64,000 bases of DNA from Lachnospiraceae bacterium. GTDB taxonomy: Bacteria > Bacillota > Clostridia > Lachnospirales > Lachnospiraceae. The translations under genes and the position numbers were made by a program. Shown here piece after piece: positions 1-11,800 of this stretch (position 1 is the stretch's first letter; each line of letters begins with the position of its first letter). Location of the stretch: NCBI GenBank assembly GCA_029063085.1, contig JAIDOW010000026.1:62001-126000 (forward strand), given 5' to 3'. The notes beneath the pieces were generated by a model, which was not told the origin of the DNA, searched no databases, and saw only the letters and a list, made by a program, of their open reading frames with translations.

Positions 1-333
1 ATCTCCGTCTTCACCAACCACTACAATAACGGAAGAAAGTGCTCTTGACCCGATTACACTGGAATCCAGATAATCTCCAAGATATTTTTTTTCATCATCA
101 TTGGTAATCTCACCAACCGTAAATCCGTCCAGGTCTTCTTCCGTAATTCCCAGTAAACCCATAACCGTAGACTTCTCATCACCACTTAAATCTGCACCAA
201 ATGATACATACACATCATCCGGATTTGCATCTGCCACTGCATCTGCCTTTGCTGTAATCCCTGCTGCGGGCAGCGTAAATATCATTGCCGCTGCAAGTAC
301 TGCTGCTGTTAATCTCTTATATAACTTTCTCAT
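1..333 (-). CDS. Secreted DUF1002-family protein (5' part only)
   Basis: The N-terminal 111 codons are present; the rest lies beyond the left edge. The product begins MRKLYKRLTAAVLAAA, a typical signal peptide (basic n-region, Ala-rich h-region, cleavage probably near ITAKA-DA). The mature part has the VYVSFGADLS and DEKSTVMGLLGI signature that I associate with DUF1002 (YpuA-like) proteins of Clostridia. The family's function is not established. The start is supported by GGAGG seven bases upstream. A near-consensus promoter precedes it, so it is probably transcribed alone. Identification is from recalled motifs only. Confidence 0.75.
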   Translation of the reverse strand, partial: MRKLYKRLTAAVLAAAMIFTLPAAGITAKADAVADANPDDVYVSFGADLSGDEKSTVMGLLGITEEDLDGFTVGEITNDDEKKYLGDYLDSSVIGSRALSSVIVVVGEDGD

Positions 334-461
334 ATCATATCCTCCATTTGTTGTAACCAATTTTGCTTCGCAAGCTTCATTTGTTGCGACAGTCATCGTG
401 TGTGCAAACGCCCACGTCTGGCTCATTATTTGCACAAATTGACCGCCTGTTTGCGTCTATC

Positions 462-490
462 ATCATAACATTGCACCTATTATTCGTCAA
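462..490 (-). promoter_or_regulatory. Sigma-A-type promoter for the DUF1002 gene
   Basis: On the minus strand, TTGACG (485-490) and TATGAT (462-467) are separated by exactly 17 bp. The leader to the start codon is about 120 nt. Confidence 0.7.
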
Positions 491-570
491 TAAAAGAAAC
501 CCTTAAAATATTCTTTCAATATTATTACATATGTTAATTTTGTCTGATATATTTGTTACAATGATATCAT

Positions 571-1338
571 TTAATCATTTCGTCTTGCACCACCCAAAAA
601 GCGAGTCACATAATAAAGAATCTGCATAACAGATGTGATCAATGCCGCTACATATGTCATAGCTGCTGCGCTCAGCACCTTTTTCGCCCCTTTATAATCC
701 CTCTCAGCAAACATTCCACTATCCCGGATAATTGAAAGTGCCCTGGAAGATGCATCAAATTCCACCGGCAATGTAACCAGCTGAAAAACCGCAACTAATG
801 AAAACAATAATATTCCAAAGAAAACAAGGCTTAATCCGAATTTGTTACCTGCAAACAAACAACCCACTACGATTAAAATCGGTCCTATGCTTGATCCCAG
901 ATTACAAACTGGTACAATTGCATTTCGAATACGAATCGGTGCATACTCTTCCGCATCCTGTATCGCATGCCCCGCTTCATGAGCGGCAACACCCACCGCA
1001 CCAATGGAAGTGGAATCATGTACGGAAGAAGACAGACGCAGCACACCGTCTCTTGGATCATAATGATCGGTCAGACTACCTGACACATGTTCAATCCTGA
1101 TATGGCTTAAGCCGTTTTTATCCAGTATCATCCTTGCCGCCTGTGCACCGGTTATATTTCTGGAATTACTAATCTTGTTATACTTGTTAAATGTATATTT
1201 TACCTTCGCCTGTGCCCATAATCCGAGAAGCAGTGCCGGCAGCATAAAAACAAGATAAGATAAATATCCATAGCCATAACCGTAACCATAACCGCCATAA
1301 TATACGCCCATCACCAGGTTATCCAGTAAATCTGTCAT
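571..1338 (-). CDS. Membrane zinc metallopeptidase, YugP family
   Basis: A 255-residue integral membrane protein with a zinc-protease motif, HEAGH, in the sequence AAHEAGHAIQDAEEY about residue 115. The HExxH glutamate and both histidines are intact. It has a hydrophobic segment after an unusual N-terminal GYGYGYGYGY run and three more membrane segments in the C-terminal half. This matches the uncharacterised YugP/Zn-peptidase-2 family. I chose the start at MTDLLDN because AAGGAGT sits at the right distance; a further-upstream ATG at 1371 lacks one. It stands alone between longer intergenic regions, and its substrate is unknown. Confidence 0.85.
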   Translation of the reverse strand: MTDLLDNLVMGVYYGGYGYGYGYGYLSYLVFMLPALLLGLWAQAKVKYTFNKYNKISNSRNITGAQAARMILDKNGLSHIRIEHVSGSLTDHYDPRDGVLRLSSSVHDSTSIGAVGVAAHEAGHAIQDAEEYAPIRIRNAIVPVCNLGSSIGPILIVVGCLFAGNKFGLSLVFFGILLFSLVAVFQLVTLPVEFDASSRALSIIRDSGMFAERDYKGAKKVLSAAAMTYVAALITSVMQILYYVTRFLGGARRND

Positions 1339-1505
1339 ACCTATCACTCCTTGTGAAAACATATCTAACATAATCTATCCCTTTCATTTATATAATATTT
1401 CTATACCATATTAAAAATATGTGTTCATTCTGTGTATTCTATCCTAATTTTTTATTAATGCCGCTCTCTCTGATTATTATAATAAAATTAGATGGACTCT
1501 GATGT

Positions 1506-3957
<2,452 letters not shown>

Positions 3958-3965
3958 ACTTCCTC

Positions 3966-5072
3966 CTATACATATCCTTGGTCAATATGCACTACTGCAA
4001 AATAATCCCCTTCTAAGTTTCTCACTATCTCTTCTATTTTTCCTTTTACCTCTTCCCCGCTCATCTTTAATTCGTAAGGTACTAACGCATCAAAAATCAG
4101 ATTGGTATGTGTGTTACCCGTCACCATCCGGAAATCATGTATCGTCATCCGGTTATCGATCCGCTTTACTTCTTTGGCAATCAAATCCCGCATTCTGGCA
4201 ACCTCTTCATTATCGGTCTCAATGGGATCCATGTGAATAACTGCCTCACAGAACAATTTTTCATTCAATTCCCGTTCAATCCTGTCAATCAAATCATGAA
4301 TTTCATAAATATCCTGGTCCCCAGGCACCTCTGCATGCAGGGAAATCATTTGCCTTCCCGGTCCGTAGTCATGTACCACCAGATCATGGATTCCCTGAAT
4401 CATATCATGCTCCATTACAATCTGTTCTATCTTCTCTACATATTCTTTATCTGGTGCCAGCCCAAGCAGCGGGTCAAGTGTCTCCTTTGCCGCACTAAAG
4501 CCAGCGTACAAAATAAACAGTGCTACAAGAACGCCACAAATTCCGTCAATATTAATTCCTGTAAACCGCATCACCAGCATAGCCGCCAACACAACCGATG
4601 TTGCAACAGAATCCGATAAAGAATCAATTGACGTTGCTTTCATCGCAGCAGAATCAATTTTTCTCCCCACACGGTGATTATAAAATGCCATATAAAGCTT
4701 TACTGCAATGGACACTGCCAAAATTCCCATTGCCAATATACTGGTATCCACCGGTTCCGGATGGATGATCTTCAAAAAGGAACTTTTAAACAATTCCAGA
4801 CCCATTAACAGGATTGCCATAGATACTATAAAACCGGAAACATATTCAAACCGACCGTGCCCAAAGGGATGATCGGGATCCGGTTTCCTGCCCGCAAAGA
4901 GAAAACCGACCAAAGTAATAAAAGAAGATCCTGCATCAGACAAATTATTAAACGCATCTGCCGTAATCGCAACGGAACCACTGACCATACCCGCAAAATA
5001 TTTACCGGCAAACAAAAAGATATTCAGCAAAATCCCTACAATACTGCAAAGAGTTCCATAAGACTTACGCAT
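3966..5072 (-). CDS. Cation diffusion facilitator (predicted Mn/Fe exporter)
   Basis: A 368-residue metal/proton antiporter of the CDF family with six membrane helices, then a cytoplasmic domain, extended by a second C-terminal segment. The helix-2 metal motif reads ADAFNNLSD (N-x-x-x-D) and helix 5 reads SIDSLSD (D-x-x-x-D). That combination is the one reported for Mn-transporting CDFs, whereas Zn/Fe types usually carry H or D in helix 2. HPFGHGRFEY is the conserved loop. I chose the start at MRKSYG, which has GAGG eight bases upstream. A Fur/PerR-box-like sequence lies 36-50 bp upstream. Metal specificity is inferred. Confidence 0.88.
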   Translation of the reverse strand: MRKSYGTLCSIVGILLNIFLFAGKYFAGMVSGSVAITADAFNNLSDAGSSFITLVGFLFAGRKPDPDHPFGHGRFEYVSGFIVSMAILLMGLELFKSSFLKIIHPEPVDTSILAMGILAVSIAVKLYMAFYNHRVGRKIDSAAMKATSIDSLSDSVATSVVLAAMLVMRFTGINIDGICGVLVALFILYAGFSAAKETLDPLLGLAPDKEYVEKIEQIVMEHDMIQGIHDLVVHDYGPGRQMISLHAEVPGDQDIYEIHDLIDRIERELNEKLFCEAVIHMDPIETDNEEVARMRDLIAKEVKRIDNRMTIHDFRMVTGNTHTNLIFDALVPYELKMSGEEVKGKIEEIVRNLEGDYFAVVHIDQGYV

Positions 5073-5107
5073 GACAGATTCCTCTTTATTTTTAATAAAT
5101 ATATTCG

Positions 5108-5122
5108 ATAAAATCATTATCA
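5108..5122. promoter_or_regulatory. Fur/PerR-box-like site upstream of the CDF gene
   Basis: The 15-mer ATAAAATCATTATCA matches 11 of 14 specified positions of the 7-1-7 Fur consensus TGATAATnATTATCA; the right half-site is perfect. It sits in the gatD-CDF gap. A PerR/Fur-type regulator is encoded in the same window (45.0 kb). Confidence 0.4.
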
Positions 5123-5175
5123 TTCGCAATTCACCCCTCAATCTACAGTCAATTTTATGTTCTGACAAACACGAT

Positions 5176-5919
5176 TTAACATCCCAGTTGTTTTTTAATA
5201 TCATTCAATGCAGCATCTTCCATATCATGCTCCAACAGTGAAAGCTGCTCACCATATTTCCTCTCATAAGCAACACCCAAAAGCTCATCTGCAAACCTCG
5301 CATTCTTTGGCAATAACGGACCATGTGAATAAGTTGCAAATACATTATTATACCTTGCCCCTTCTGTTCCATCTTCACCGTTATTTCCAAAACCTTTTAT
5401 CATCTTACCCAGAGGTTTTACATGATCCCCAAGCCAGGTCTGACCGTTGTGGTTTTCAAATCCGACAATCGGAAAGGTTTCACCATCCTCCTTTGTATAT
5501 TCATATACAAAATTGCCGATCATACGCTTATCGGAAGCCGTTGTATAAACATCAATTCCTCCTAAAAAATCCACCCTGGTACCATCTGCGGCCTCATAGT
5601 ATTTTCCAAGCATCTGATAACCGCCGCAAATTCCTAAAATGACGGTTCCCTTTTCAATCTCTTCCTTCAGCCAGTCCGCTTTATAAGCAGATAAATCTTT
5701 TACCAGAAGTTCCTGTTCAAAATCCTGTCCCCCACCGATGAAAATAATGTCATACTTCTCCGTTTTATCTACTTCGCCAAAAGATATTCTGCTAACTTCA
5801 GAATCTATTCCCCGCCATGCCAGGCGTTTCTCCATTGTGCGGATATTTCCGTTATCTCCGTATAAATTCAATATATCATAATATAAATGACAGATATGCA
5901 GGCTTTTTTTACTGCTCAT
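5176..5919 (-). CDS. gatD: Lipid II isoglutaminyl synthase, glutaminase subunit
   Basis: A class-I glutamine amidotransferase subunit that supplies ammonia for converting D-Glu to D-isoGln in lipid II. At 247 residues it is of normal length. The nucleophile lies in LGICGGYQMLG (Cys98) and the catalytic His in ATYSHGPLLPKN. AGGAG seven bases before ATG supports the start. Its partner murT is immediately upstream in the same direction, but a 400-bp repeat-filled spacer separates them. In most Firmicutes murT and gatD are adjacent or overlapping, so this gap is unusual. It probably shares the murT promoter. Confidence 0.95.
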   Translation of the reverse strand: MSSKKSLHICHLYYDILNLYGDNGNIRTMEKRLAWRGIDSEVSRISFGEVDKTEKYDIIFIGGGQDFEQELLVKDLSAYKADWLKEEIEKGTVILGICGGYQMLGKYYEAADGTRVDFLGGIDVYTTASDKRMIGNFVYEYTKEDGETFPIVGFENHNGQTWLGDHVKPLGKMIKGFGNNGEDGTEGARYNNVFATYSHGPLLPKNARFADELLGVAYERKYGEQLSLLEHDMEDAALNDIKKQLGC

Positions 5920-5971
5920 GTTTTATCTCCTTTCGCCGACTCATATGGCTTTCGATCCTTTCTACCGTGAT

Positions 5972-6234
5972 CACCTCGATTCCGCTTTGCTCCATCAGCT
6001 TTGCATACCTTCGAACTAGGCTCTCTTCGTTCCCCAAGGTCTCAGGCATCGGTCACGGGCTCTCATTCCTTTTCGCCGTGCCCACCTCGATTTCGCTTTG
6101 CTCCACCAGCTTTACATACCTTCGATCTAGGCTCTCTTCGTTCCCCAAGGTCTCAGGCATCGGTCACGGCTCTCATTCCTTTTCGCCGTGCCACCTCGAT
6201 TCCGCTTTGCTCCATCTCGGTCACGGGCTCTCGC
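5972..6234. repeat. Imperfect ~110-bp tandem repeat, about 2.4 copies
   Basis: Units begin CACCTCGATTYCGCTTTGCTCCA at 5972, 6083 and 6192, giving periods of 111 and 109 bp. The third copy is cut short by an internal deletion and ends in CTCGGTCACGGGCTCTCGCC. Unit lengths differ by 2 bp, so no reading frame is preserved. Base composition is visibly more GC-rich than the flanking genes. It fills the murT-gatD gap and ends just before a perfect hairpin. I do not recognise it as a known repeat family. Confidence 0.85.
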
Positions 6235-6239
6235 CCTAT

Positions 6240-6304
6240 GTCAGCATATCTATCCAGCCTGCCTTTTGTGCAAGCACAACGTCAGGCTGGATAGATATGC
6301 TGAC
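6240..6304. repeat. Perfect 22-bp inverted repeat downstream of murT
   Basis: The arm at 6240-6261 (GTCAGCATATCTATCC...) is exactly complementary to 6283-6304, with a 21-nt loop. There is no T-run on either strand, so it is not a standard intrinsic terminator. It starts 14 bp past the murT stop codon and could protect or process the murT mRNA end, or be part of the adjacent repeat element. Confidence 0.85.
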
Positions 6305-6317
6305 GCACGGCTCAATG

Positions 6318-7694
6318 CTATCGTGCATATTTCTCCAGTGGTATGAATTCACTTAATTTGTCACGGAACTCCAACATACAGGTGTAGGAAAGTACCAAAA
6401 AAGTCTGCTCCCCAGACTGTTCCAGTCTCGTAATCAGTGTTTTATAATCCTTTTCCACACAAAATTTTTCCGTATCAAAATCCGCATATTTCAAACGCAA
6501 CTGCATATCATAAGCACGTTTTCCGGTAAAATAAAAATGCTTTGCTCCCGCTGCCGCCTCCGTTAAACGCTCAAACTCCACATCATAAATCCACGAAATA
6601 TCCTTACCGTCTGCGTAATTGTCATTTAATCCAAAAACAATATTTCCGTCCGGACGCTGTTGAATCAGAAACTGCAAAACCTCATTAAATCCCGCAGGAT
6701 TCTTTACTAATACCATATTCAAAGTACTGTCCCCAAGCTGAACCTGTTCCATCCGTCCAAAGTGGGTCGTCAATCCACCCAGCACCGAAATCATCTTCTC
6801 CTCCGGCAAACCGATCAAATGGGCAATCACAGAAGCCGCCAATGCATTATAAAGATTATAACCGCCGGGCAGCATAACCTCTGCCTGAAATGTTTTCCCG
6901 AAAACTTCCATTTCCACTACTTCGGAGCCATCCCTCCACTCCAAAACTTCCCTGAGGGATACATCCGGTTCCTGCCTCTTATATCCACATTTTTCACAGT
7001 AAAACCCGCCCAAATGTCCAAAAGTATGATAATGATACCCATACTTCGTCTTACAGTGAATACAGTAAACGGCATCAGAAATATCAGAGGAGGTTCCCTC
7101 ATAAAGAGGTCCATTCACACCAAAATAATAGATTGCGCTATGCGGCAGGTCATTTAAAGAAGTTGTAAGAGAACAATCTGCATTTAATACCAGCTTCACA
7201 TTAGGAAGCTGTTCTAACCCTGCCCGTATCTTATTGACCGTAGTCAATACTTCTCCATAACGGTCTAACTGATCACGAAATACATTGGTTACAACCGCCG
7301 TCACATCCAAATCCCCAAAATGCTTTACAATCGCTTTTAAAGCAGCCTCATCACATTCTAAGAGTGCATAATCCGTCTTTACCTTTCCTCCAAGAGTTGC
7401 AGCTCCCACAAACGCAGATACGACACCCCCTAACAGATTGGCCCCGGCATCATTGCAGAACACAGTACAGCCTTTTGCTTCGATCATATCCCTGATCACA
7501 TGGCAGGTAGTCGTCTTCCCATTTGTTCCTGTCACACAGATAATCTTCATGTCCTTCGCCAGATGTCCCAAGATGTCAGGGCATATTTTTAAAACCACTT
7601 TACCCGGTAATGAGGTTCCGCCACTCCCTGCCAATTTCAAAATCTTTGTTGTAAACTTTCCGGCCCACACCGCTGCTGTCGCCCTAAAACTCAT
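6318..7694 (-). CDS. murT: Lipid II isoglutaminyl synthase, ATP-dependent ligase subunit
   Basis: The Mur-ligase-like partner of GatD, activating the D-Glu alpha-carboxyl of lipid II for amidation. The ATP loop VTGTNGKTTTCH is near residue 60. A four-Cys zinc ribbon typical of MurT (CIHC...CEKC, around residues 205-230) follows, and a DUF1727-type C-terminal domain includes FGLNDNYADGKDISWIYD. The 458-residue length is normal. The start at MSFRATA has AAGGAG six bases upstream, whereas an ATG five codons further up does not. A near-consensus promoter lies about 80 bp upstream, so this is the first gene of the murT-gatD operon. Confidence 0.95.
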   Translation of the reverse strand: MSFRATAAVWAGKFTTKILKLAGSGGTSLPGKVVLKICPDILGHLAKDMKIICVTGTNGKTTTCHVIRDMIEAKGCTVFCNDAGANLLGGVVSAFVGAATLGGKVKTDYALLECDEAALKAIVKHFGDLDVTAVVTNVFRDQLDRYGEVLTTVNKIRAGLEQLPNVKLVLNADCSLTTSLNDLPHSAIYYFGVNGPLYEGTSSDISDAVYCIHCKTKYGYHYHTFGHLGGFYCEKCGYKRQEPDVSLREVLEWRDGSEVVEMEVFGKTFQAEVMLPGGYNLYNALAASVIAHLIGLPEEKMISVLGGLTTHFGRMEQVQLGDSTLNMVLVKNPAGFNEVLQFLIQQRPDGNIVFGLNDNYADGKDISWIYDVEFERLTEAAAGAKHFYFTGKRAYDMQLRLKYADFDTEKFCVEKDYKTLITRLEQSGEQTFLVLSYTCMLEFRDKLSEFIPLEKYAR

Positions 7695-7774
7695 ACCCTT
7701 CTCCTTCATCTTCAGCCATCTTCTTCCAAAATATGCTTATCCTTCCATACTTTGCTCTGTTTTTAAATATCCCT

Positions 7775-7803
7775 ATTATATTCTACTTTACCCATATTTT
7801 CAA
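7775..7803 (-). promoter_or_regulatory. Promoter of the murT operon
   Basis: Minus strand TTGAAA (7798-7803), 17-bp spacer, TATAAT (7775-7780). It is correctly placed upstream of murT. Confidence 0.7.
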
Positions 7804-7881
7804 CATATAATCATCCTGAGGTTCCACTGATTTGCACGGAGTTAATGCATCTAAACATATAAGCTGCTATTTCAGACAACA

Positions 7882-7930
7882 AAAGAAGCTGCCGTTTCAG
7901 GATAATCTCCTCTTTTACGACAGCTTCTTT
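7882..7930 (-). terminator. Hairpin terminator after the mutarotase gene
   Basis: AAGAAGCTG(C)CGT pairs with ACG(A)CAGCTTCTT across a short AT-rich loop. T-rich sequence flanks both sides, so it may stop transcription in both directions. It belongs to a family of similar GCTGCCG hairpins in this window. Confidence 0.6.
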
Positions 7931-7950
7931 GTTTTTAACTTTCTTGAATA

Positions 7951-8829
7951 TTACTGATTGATTTCAATCTCAAATGCGGCTTCGAAATTCTCATGTACAT
8001 CAAGTCTATGCCCATATTCCCGCTCCTCTAATGTACCGGTAAATTCTTCACTGTCACAGCGTCCATACCAGGGTTCGATACAGATAAACGGTGCTCCTTT
8101 TTTGGCAGGAGACCAGAGCCCAAATAATGGTGCATCAAAAGTAACTGTGAGATATGGTTTGCCGTCCGGCTTACAAAGAGAGACTCTGTGTGCCTGATCC
8201 CTCTCTACCACTAGGGCATCCTCATCAAATAAATGCTCCGTCACCTGCATGGTTCCTCCATTTATCGGAAGAATATTATCCTTTTTATAGACCAGCCCGT
8301 TCTCACTCAGCTTGGAATAAGTCAAATCTTTATCTGTATCAAATGCAATAAAGTAATCTGTCTGCTTTCCCTCTCCATTTAAGGGGCACATAAATGCCGG
8401 ATGCCCGCCGATAGAAAAATGCATCGGCTTTTCGTCCTCATTTATAACTTTCCATATCACTTTTAATGTATGACCTGTTAAAAGATAGCCGATTTCCAGC
8501 GTAAACGCAAACGGATATTTTTCATAGGTTGTCTCGTCCGAGCTTAAGGAAAACCAAGCCTGCTTTCCATCATTGGACACAAGGAAAAACTCCATATCCC
8601 TTGCAAATCCATGCTGCCCCATGGGATATGCACTGCCCTCATAAAGAAACTCTTTATTCTTCAGACTTCCCACAAAAGGAAATAGAACCGGAGCACTTCT
8701 CTTCCAGAATTTCTCATCTGCATTCCACATATACTCTATATTATTTTCCTTTTTCACTATACTGGAAAGCTCTGCTCCAAAATGGTTGATCGTTACCTTT
8801 AAATCATCATTTTCCAACACTACCTGCAT
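7951..8829 (-). CDS. Aldose 1-epimerase family protein (LacX type)
   Basis: A galactose-mutarotase-fold protein of 292 residues. SIGGHPAF near residue 137 carries the histidine expected in the active site, and CIEPWYGRCD near residue 245 supplies the conserved acidic region. Such enzymes interconvert sugar anomers, but the true substrate of LacX-type members is poorly known. The start has AAAGGAGGAG upstream. It lies 27 bp downstream of jetC, in the place where a jetD nuclease gene would be expected, so it may be co-transcribed with the condensin operon by read-through. Confidence 0.88.
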   Translation of the reverse strand: MQVVLENDDLKVTINHFGAELSSIVKKENNIEYMWNADEKFWKRSAPVLFPFVGSLKNKEFLYEGSAYPMGQHGFARDMEFFLVSNDGKQAWFSLSSDETTYEKYPFAFTLEIGYLLTGHTLKVIWKVINEDEKPMHFSIGGHPAFMCPLNGEGKQTDYFIAFDTDKDLTYSKLSENGLVYKKDNILPINGGTMQVTEHLFDEDALVVERDQAHRVSLCKPDGKPYLTVTFDAPLFGLWSPAKKGAPFICIEPWYGRCDSEEFTGTLEEREYGHRLDVHENFEAAFEIEINQ

Positions 8830-8856
8830 AAAATCTCCTCCTTTTTTTCTATCAGC

Positions 8857-11800
8857 CTAAATAAAATCAAAGGTTCCCTGGCTATACTCCAAATTCTCAT
8901 ATTCCATCTCTTCCTGATCCACCTGACTTCTATAATCTACCACCACTGTCTGCTGTCTACCGCCAATTAACTGCTGTCCCAAAATATAATTAACATCAAA
9001 CCTGTTTGTAATCGCCGGTGTAGCACCACGTGCCGGAACAATCAGCTGTACATTATTGGTCTTTAACAGTGCAAAGATCGGCTCCCAGATATATATGTCC
9101 TTCGCCGCACCAAAAGGATTATCAATAAAAATCACCTTTTTCAGTTCATTTGCTTCTGCTTCGGGTGCATACATTCCCGATATATAATTAATAATGGATA
9201 CCAGAAACTGGATATAAATACCCTGGGACTGTCCTGTACTTCCCACCGCTTCCTCATAGCGGAGATAACGGCTCTGCTCTTTCATACGTTCCCTCTTATA
9301 CAGCTTAAGTCTGATCGCATTCATATCCGTTACCAGGACACCAAACAATTTCTTAAGCAGCAGTCGGTTTTTCATATATTTCATACGTTCATGATTGTCC
9401 TTAAACTGGTCCGCACCATTCACCACTTCATCAATGTAATCAGACATCCTCTGTTTGATAAATTCTTCTTTTACATAAGGAATGGTAAGGTTCACCATCT
9501 GTATCATTTCTCCATCTAACTGGATACGGGATAATTTAGGAAGCTTATCCAGCTCTGTCCGGACATCCCGGCACCGCTCAATACACTGGTTTTCAAAATT
9601 ATTCTTAATTGCCTCCATATCTTCAATACCCTGTTCCACCCGTTCTTTTTCCAACGAGATATAAGATATCATTTCCCGGATGTTTGCCAGCAATGCTTTT
9701 GCATCTCCATAGGTTTCGGGTACTTCCACATCCTCTTTAACGGAAGCAGACAGTTCAAATGCCCCCATAGTAAAAAATGTGTTGGCTGTCTGGGTTTTAT
9801 AATTAAGCAGCTCCTGTTTTGCTCTCGCCAGTGCCTTATTGCTTTTATCATATCCAAGCAGGCTCTCCTCAAAAATTTCACGGATTTCCTCCTGCCCTTT
9901 TGTTAGAACCTGTGCATTTGCAACATCTAACTCCTCATTTTCCACAATACGTTTCACATCTTTATAAAGATCCGTAATGATACTGTTATTTTTCACATAC
10001 CTCTGGTACTCTTTCTGGAACTCCTTGCCCTCCTCCTGAAGGCTTTTAAGAATTCTGTCACCTTCTGCAATCGCCTGAAGTGCTTCTTCCTTTGTCACTT
10101 CCATTTTCTGTACGGCACTTTCTCCGAACCGCTCTTTTAATGCCTGAAGTGCCTGTTCGATACGTCCCTCTAAACGGGTAGCTTCACGCTCTTTCTTCTT
10201 ATAATCCTCTCTAATCTGGTCATTTCTCACAGATATCTGGGACAGCTGCATGCTTAGGCGGTTTATAAACGATTCCTCCACCAGATGCAGTTCATTCTTT
10301 TCCTTTAACTGTTCCAGTATCTTTACATCTACCCTGCGGCGTTCAATGATTTTTAATCCCCTCTGCATACTTTCCGTAAGTGCCGCTACAAGTTTTTTCT
10401 TATCCTCCAATACAATCTCAGCCTGCTCTACAACTGCTTTTGCTGCCATAAACTCCGCCCTTAACTGTTCTTCGGAATATTTAACTATAGTAAATTTTCC
10501 ATCTTTATAATAATCCTTATAAATACTTTCCCAATCGGATAAAACTTCTTTTATCTGCTGTTCCATATGAAGAATCTGGCTTTCCAGCTCTTCTTTTTTA
10601 AGATCAGCCGTTTCCTTCCTTGATTGCACATCGGCAGTATCTTTTTCTAAACGCTTTACCTCCGCCTCATAAATGTCCAGCTGTTTTTTTGTCTCATCGG
10701 CCAGATCACTCTTGGCTTCTATTCCCGCCAGTTTGACCTGTTCCCGCTGGTTGGTAAGCAGTACTTCTTCCAATCTGTCAGCTTCTTCCCGCTGATTTTT
10801 ACTGTGGTCAGAAATGCGCTCTATATCAGCCTCCAGACTCTGGATTTGCCGTTTATGTTCCAATACAGCTTCCTTTCCCTCCTGCAGGACATTTTCTGCA
10901 TTTAAAAACGTATCATCCGTCAGTTTTGCCGTATAATCCAGATCCTCATCATAGACGGCTCCTATTTCTTCCAGACGTTCCAGTTCCTCTCCCATTTCAG
11001 ACAGCTTTTTTTCCAGGCGGGATGTCTCCATTGCAAGAGCACCTTCCTCTGTAAATACACTTTTGTCCTTGGCCACCAGTAATACCCCGTCTAAATCCTC
11101 CGGAATATATGGAGACTCTAATACATTCCGGTCAAAAACAGGAACTGCCTGATTTTTCAGGTCAATGCTGCTAATCCGCTCATCTTCCCTGACGATATCA
11201 AATTGTCCGGTCACCACACCGTACGGAAGCAGAGGAAAACGGTTTAGCAGTTCTTCCCGGTTCGCCCTTGGCAGGGCTGATAGATAATCCACACCGGAAA
11301 GAGAAAAATCACCGTGTCTGCTCTCTAAATAATCCTTTACCCTGGTTACACCTTCTGACTCCTCTAAAATCCTGCCTTCCTTTACCTGTTCCAGATGACG
11401 GTTTACACCTTCTATTTCCTTTTCCAACACGGAAACCGCAACTCTGTTTTTGAAAGCCCTGTTTTTAATGGTATCATAAAGAGTACTGGTATCTTTTACT
11501 CCATAAACCTGTACCATTTTTTTCAGGCGTTCCTGATTTACCACGTATTCCTCATGTTTTTGGGAGGCTTCCTCCAAGGAATTTACAGACACCTTTAATG
11601 CCTCTTTTTCCAGATAAAGCAGCCTCTCCTTTTCATTCAGCTCCCTGATATCTGATAGGTAAGCATTTTTTGTCTGTTCTTTCTTATCCCTTAATTCTCC
11701 TTCTTCCTCCCTGAGATTTCCCATTAAATCTTTCAGGTCACTTAAGACCAGAATAGAGATTTCCTTGCGAACAGAGCCAATCTCTTCCATAAGCCTGTGA

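Noticed and set aside
101..442. 113-codon plus-strand frame at the left end
   Set aside because: Antisense to the DUF1002 gene, which has signal peptide, ribosome-binding site and promoter.
5817..6356. 179-codon plus-strand open frame across the murT-gatD spacer
   Set aside because: Its sequence is generated by the tandem repeat; units of 111 and 109 bp shift frame, there is no ribosome-binding site, and its ends lie antisense to gatD and murT.
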